Shown here piece after piece: positions 60,501-64,000 of a DNA stretch of 64,000 nucleotides. The notes below the pieces were generated by a model, which was not told the origin of the DNA, searched no databases, and saw only the letters and a program-made list of their open reading frames with translations. Both the position numbers and the translations under genes were made by a program. Origin of the DNA: Portulaca oleracea (lineage: Eukaryota > Streptophyta > Magnoliopsida > Caryophyllales > Portulacaceae). The stretch is taken from positions 21,802,501 to 21,866,500 of the forward strand of contig CM055883.1 of NCBI GenBank assembly GCA_029582165.1. The letters run 5' to 3'. Positions within the stretch are counted from its first letter, which is position 1, and each line of letters opens with the position of its first letter.

Positions 60501-60939
60501 ACCCTTGGAGTTTGAGGTGGGAGATTATGTGTTCCTACGGGTATCTCCTACAAAAGGAGTCATGAGATTTGGTCAATCAGGGAAATTGACTCCAAGGTAC
60601 ATTGGGCCATACCCTATTTTGGAGCGCATAGGAGAATTGGCTTACAAATTGGAGTTACCAGGGGATCTACCTCGAGTACACAACGTTTTCCATGTTTCGC
60701 AGCTGAGAAAATATGTTGCAGATCCTTCGCATGTGATTGAACCAGAACCGTTGCAGCTAAGGGAAGATCTGACATACGAGGAACAACCGGTTGAGATTTT
60801 GGACCGTAGGGAGAAGCAGTTGCGCAGGAAGACTCTCCCACTAGTCAAAGTATTGTGGGCGAATCATACCACAACGGAGGCCACTTGGAAAACCGAAGAA
60901 GAAATGCGCACAAAATACCCTCATCTTTTCAGCAGCTAA
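57530..60939 (+). pseudogene. Family B pol copy 2: protease, RT, RNase H, integrase, chromodomain
   Basis: Protease: VLFDSGASHSFIS (near 57605), then a frameshift and [10 protein letters not shown] (57820). RT from about 58150: [16 protein letters not shown] start, [37 protein letters not shown]. One base is missing near 58605 relative to copy 1, so the active-site IDD box falls out of frame. RNase [11 protein letters not shown] (59047), frameshift and stop near 59160-59280, DALSRR (59364). Integrase zinc region [11 protein letters not shown] (59690); a scrambled patch at 59780-59860 removes the CxxC end. The open frame 59851-60939 carries the core ([25 protein letters not shown]), the GPY/F module and the chromodomain-like C-terminus. 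Confidence 0.9.
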
Positions 60940-60942
60940 GTA

Positions 60943-61079
60943 AGTTTAAGTTTCGGGGACGAAACTTGTTTAAGTGGGGAATGATGTGAAACCCCGAGTT
61001 TTTATGAATAACTGCATGGATAGTGGTAAGTTTAAGTTTCGAGGACGAAACTTCTTTAAGTGGGGAATGATGTAAAACC
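60943..61079 (+). repeat. Duplicated polypurine-tract/LTR-start segment (copy 2)
   Basis: Two copies of AAGTTTCGRGGACGAAACTT … AAGTGGGGAATGATGT about 86 bp apart. The first is followed by TGTGAAACCCCGAG, the second by the true LTR start TGTAAAACCCCGG. Confidence 0.8.
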
Positions 61080-63585
61080 CCGGAAAATACCAGTAGAAAT
61101 ACCGTTAAGATGATAAAAACATGACTTTATTCATTATATGTTTACCTGTTGATCACGCGGAGCTTTTAGGACCGCGAGTGTTTTCGTAATAATTTTTAGA
61201 GTTCTAAAAATATCAGTTAGGAATTTTTGGGATATCGGGTGAAAAATCTTGTATCAGTTGTGAGAATTATTTTATCTGTTTATTCGGGATTTTGCTGAAA
61301 TGAATTAATGGATATACATTATATATTTTCCCTTTATTTTTGGGTGATTTATGATGTCATTGAGGGTGACATCACCCACAAAAATTATCTGATTTTTGGT
61401 AACGAATTCTGATTTTGGTTGCAATTCCCCCACTACCCGTGTATACCTTGTACCCCCCAATCCCAGGCTGCCACTTGTCAGCCCCCTATTCCCTCCCTCT
61501 CCCTCTCTCTTTCTCTCTCCTCCCTCTTCTTCTTCTTCTAATACTACTGCTGCTCGACGCCAGGCACCACCCACAACCACCATCACCCTCCTCCCCTCGT
61601 TCGACCTCCTCCTCCTTTCCCCTCCTTTTTTCGACCACCACCCGCCGACCGCTTAAAGTTCATAGGATAAAGTTATAAGTAATAATAATATTTTAAAAGA
61701 TAATACTACTAAGTCTTGTGTTACTTTGAAGTTGTTCTAGGTAAGATTATGGGTGTTTCAAATTATTGAGGAATAGAATTCTATTGTCAACATTACTTTT
61801 ATATTCAAGTTTGATGATATTGTTTTTAAGCTTGTTACTATTATTAATATTATTAATTTACAATGTTCGAAACTTAGTTTTATTACAAGTATTAAAGTTA
61901 CTTCTTATATTACAAGTTTTGGTGCAATCTAATATTTATACTATCTTTTTTATGTGTCAAGTATAAGTTAGTTTTTTAACGAAGTTTGGTGGAAAGCTTA
62001 ACGTTGTTACCTTATGGAAAACTTATTTTATGACTAAGAGATTACTAAATTATATAATCTACTTTTATCAAACTATATTAGAAGAATTCTCTTTATTGTA
62101 TTAAGTTATTTTTGATAAGTGTGTGTGGTCTTAAAATTCTATGTCGTTAAATGTTATATTAAGTATACCATATGTGTAGTATTTTTAAGGTTGTCTCATG
62201 AGACTTAGAAACATGTTGAGGAACCTTAAATATGTGTTGTAACTAATTAAATGTGATAATAGGGACCTACTGTAGTGTAATGCATGTCTAGTGGCATTTT
62301 GGTAATTATAGTGAATAGTGCCATGCAAGAAAATAAAACAAGGTTCTTTAGTTATTCTTTGATACTAAGTAATGTGATTCTTGATTAGGTATATGATTAG
62401 AAATTTATGCGGCGCATGATTAAGTGAAACGTTTTATAATTTGGGGAAGGGTAGTTATGCTGTCAAGAAATCGTTAGAGTACGCATTAATTATAGAATCT
62501 TTTATTAGGTTGAGCGAGGATTCCGAAGTAGAGCTCCGTGTCTCTTTTGATTGGACGAAGTTGAGTTGCAGGTAATACTATATCCTATTCCCTGTGAATG
62601 CCCTTAAGCGTTTTATATAATATGCATTCCCCAAAGGGACTTTATTAAAGTGTTAAAATTGTTTTGTTGAAATGTTATCGTTATTTGAGATTTGGGTTTA
62701 TGATGGTTTAGGTACTGTTTTGGAATGAGCTTGTTTGATGGTTTTCCATTAAAGGTTTTGTGAGAAGTTGGTTATGACATGAAAGGATTTGGATCTTGAT
62801 AACCGGACCTAACTAACGGATACGAGTTAAAAAGCGGGTTCGGGCAGTCTCCCCTTAGACCAGGTGGAACCTGTGAGGGGGACTGTCAAGAGACTAGGTG
62901 ATGCCTGGTATTGTGGATGTGAGTTAGGCGCTGATCAGTCGAATAGGAATATTTATGCGAGTCCGTGGGACTCCGAAAGAAAGAAAAGAAGTAAAAGAAA
63001 TAAAAGAAAAGAAAAGAAATGAGTGATGCGCTGATCAGTCGAATGATGTTGTTTATGCGAGTCCTTGGGACTCCGAATCATGTTCTGCGAGTCTTTGACT
63101 CCGAGGGGTAGTGTGGAAACCCCGCCCGCTATTAAAAGTTGATGGAAAGAAATTATTATGTTGTTTTCACACAAGATTTCGAATTGTAACCCCCCACCCC
63201 TATAAAATGTGTTCAAATGTTTACGCAAATGTTTATAAATGCGTAGGAGTAGTATTGCTGAGGTTTCCCCCCCTCATTTGTGAAATGTTTTGTTTTCAGG
63301 TACGGACCAGTAACTTGGGGATAAAAAGGGGCGTAGAAGTGAGGAAGTGAAGTTAGATGAGTCAAGAATAAATTCTAGTTTTTGTTTAAGTAAAGTTAAT
63401 GTTGAGACTTTGTTTTAGATTGTGGACCAATTAGTTAACTTTTGTTAGAACCTTTCGCTTGCCTTGTATCTCGAAAGAGGTACGGCAGTAACGCCCAGTC
63501 CGAATAATAAGTTGAGAACTTTCCGCTGCTAATTAATTTTTTGACTTTGATCGATATGATAGATTTAAATTTCCAGGGCGTTACA
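61071..63585 (+). repeat. Family B LTR, right (2515 bp, internally deleted)
   Basis: It has the same ends as the other family members. At about 61652, after CACCCGCCGACCGC, it jumps to sequence corresponding to about 53130 in the middle LTR, a deletion of roughly 1.2 kb. It retains the 527 bp (62322-62848) that the middle LTR has lost. The frames at 61396-61678 are LTR sequence. Confidence 0.92.
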
Positions 63586-64000
63586 AGGCATTACAGTTGA
63601 TGGATATGTTGAAAGCCAAGAATTCAAGCTTCCACAATGTATAATAAGGAATGTCGCCTAGAAAACGCATTTTCCATAACATTCATGCTCCTTTCTTGTG
63701 TTTCATTACAAGTTAAAGCTTTGAAGAAATTCGACCCACTTGGTATGCCGAGAGTTAAGCTTATGTTTTCCATTCAATTACTTTAGAGCTTCATGGTTAG
63801 AATCCAAAACAAATTGGTGCAGTCGAAGATAGTGCGACCAATGGTCCAACCGTCCAAGGCTCGAACCAATGCATAAAATTCTATTGGGGAGATCCAAGGC
63901 GGGAACCCACTTCAACCAAGGCCCATTGTACACAAGTTAAGGGAGGTTCCATCTTAAAACCAGTTGGTGTTGGGAGGAGTAACCCACTTGACTTATATAC
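63586..64000 (-). pseudogene. Antisense element E, right piece: RNase H fragment
   Basis: On the minus strand this reads, across shifts, EFYALVRALDGW (near 63870), HEALK, LNGKHKLNSRHTKWVEFLQ (near 63780-63720) and FSRRHSLL (near 63660), the end of a Ty3/gypsy RNase H and its connection to integrase. It belongs with the integrase pieces at 48265-48749 and 40002-40265 on the same strand. It runs off the right edge. Confidence 0.75.

Larger units (their letters stand above)
51368..63585 (+). mobile_element. Family B (Tekay-like chromovirus) copy 2, both LTRs present
   Basis: LTR 51368-55015, tRNA-Met-type primer binding site, an extra ORF, gag, protease, RT, RNase H, integrase with chromodomain-like C-terminus, polypurine tract, LTR 61071-63585. 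Domain order, C-terminal chromodomain and long LTRs fit the Tekay/Del lineage of chromoviruses. gag and pol carry frameshifts and stops. No target duplication can be tested because the left end of the complex is truncated copy 1. Confidence 0.9.

Overview
The window is nuclear DNA from a flowering plant, most likely a eudicot. One host gene with spliced introns, a class D (PP2C.D type) protein phosphatase 2C, sits in AT-rich sequence crowded with plant mobile elements: Ty3/gypsy LTR elements including a chromodomain type, a plant L1-type LINE with an RNase H tail, a Stowaway MITE and hAT-, Mutator- and foldback-like elements. The species cannot be fixed from the sequence alone.

Layout. (1) 1-17568: two copies of one long LTR family, called A here, which looks Tat/Ogre-like. 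A plus-strand copy contributes its repeat-rich 3' end and 3' LTR (1-5739). A minus-strand copy contributes a non-coding, tandem-repeat-rich interior (5740-12053), a primer binding site and a 5' LTR (12054-17568). That LTR is split by a 3.66 kb solo LTR of family B (12955-16616, target duplication GTTTA). (2) 17569-19151: AT-rich spacer with a Stowaway MITE and a second small MITE. (3) 19152-26433: a decayed LINE (ORF1 tail; ORF2 endonuclease, RT, RNase H) split by a solo LTR of family C (19721-22635). (4) 26434-38530: the phosphatase gene (coding exons 28001-28307, 29179-29549, 33240-33476, 35571-35783; 375 aa) with an overlapping uORF and several inverted-repeat elements in its introns; a Mutator-like MITE and a hAT-like element lie just downstream. 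(5) 38531-64000: a nest. An antisense Ty3/gypsy element (E) is present as three pieces (38.5-40.26 kb, 48.27-48.75 kb, 63.59-64 kb). Between the first two lies element D (40266-48264, target duplication CCGAC), a non-autonomous LTR element with only a gag-like ORF, itself hit by a family C solo LTR (42548-44154, target duplication CATCA) and a foldback MITE (45125-45465). Between the second and third lies a family B (Tekay-like chromovirus) complex: a truncated pol copy (48750-51367), an LTR (51368-55015), a nearly complete interior (55016-61070) and a second LTR (61071-63585).

No autonomous element looks intact. Every pol region carries frameshifts or stops. The phosphatase gene is the only gene expected to make a functional host protein. 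The most unusual items are the LTR-sharing tandem chromovirus with complementary LTR rearrangements, an acidic extra ORF between its primer binding site and gag, the A-B-C higher-order repeat in the family A interior, and the gag-only element D.
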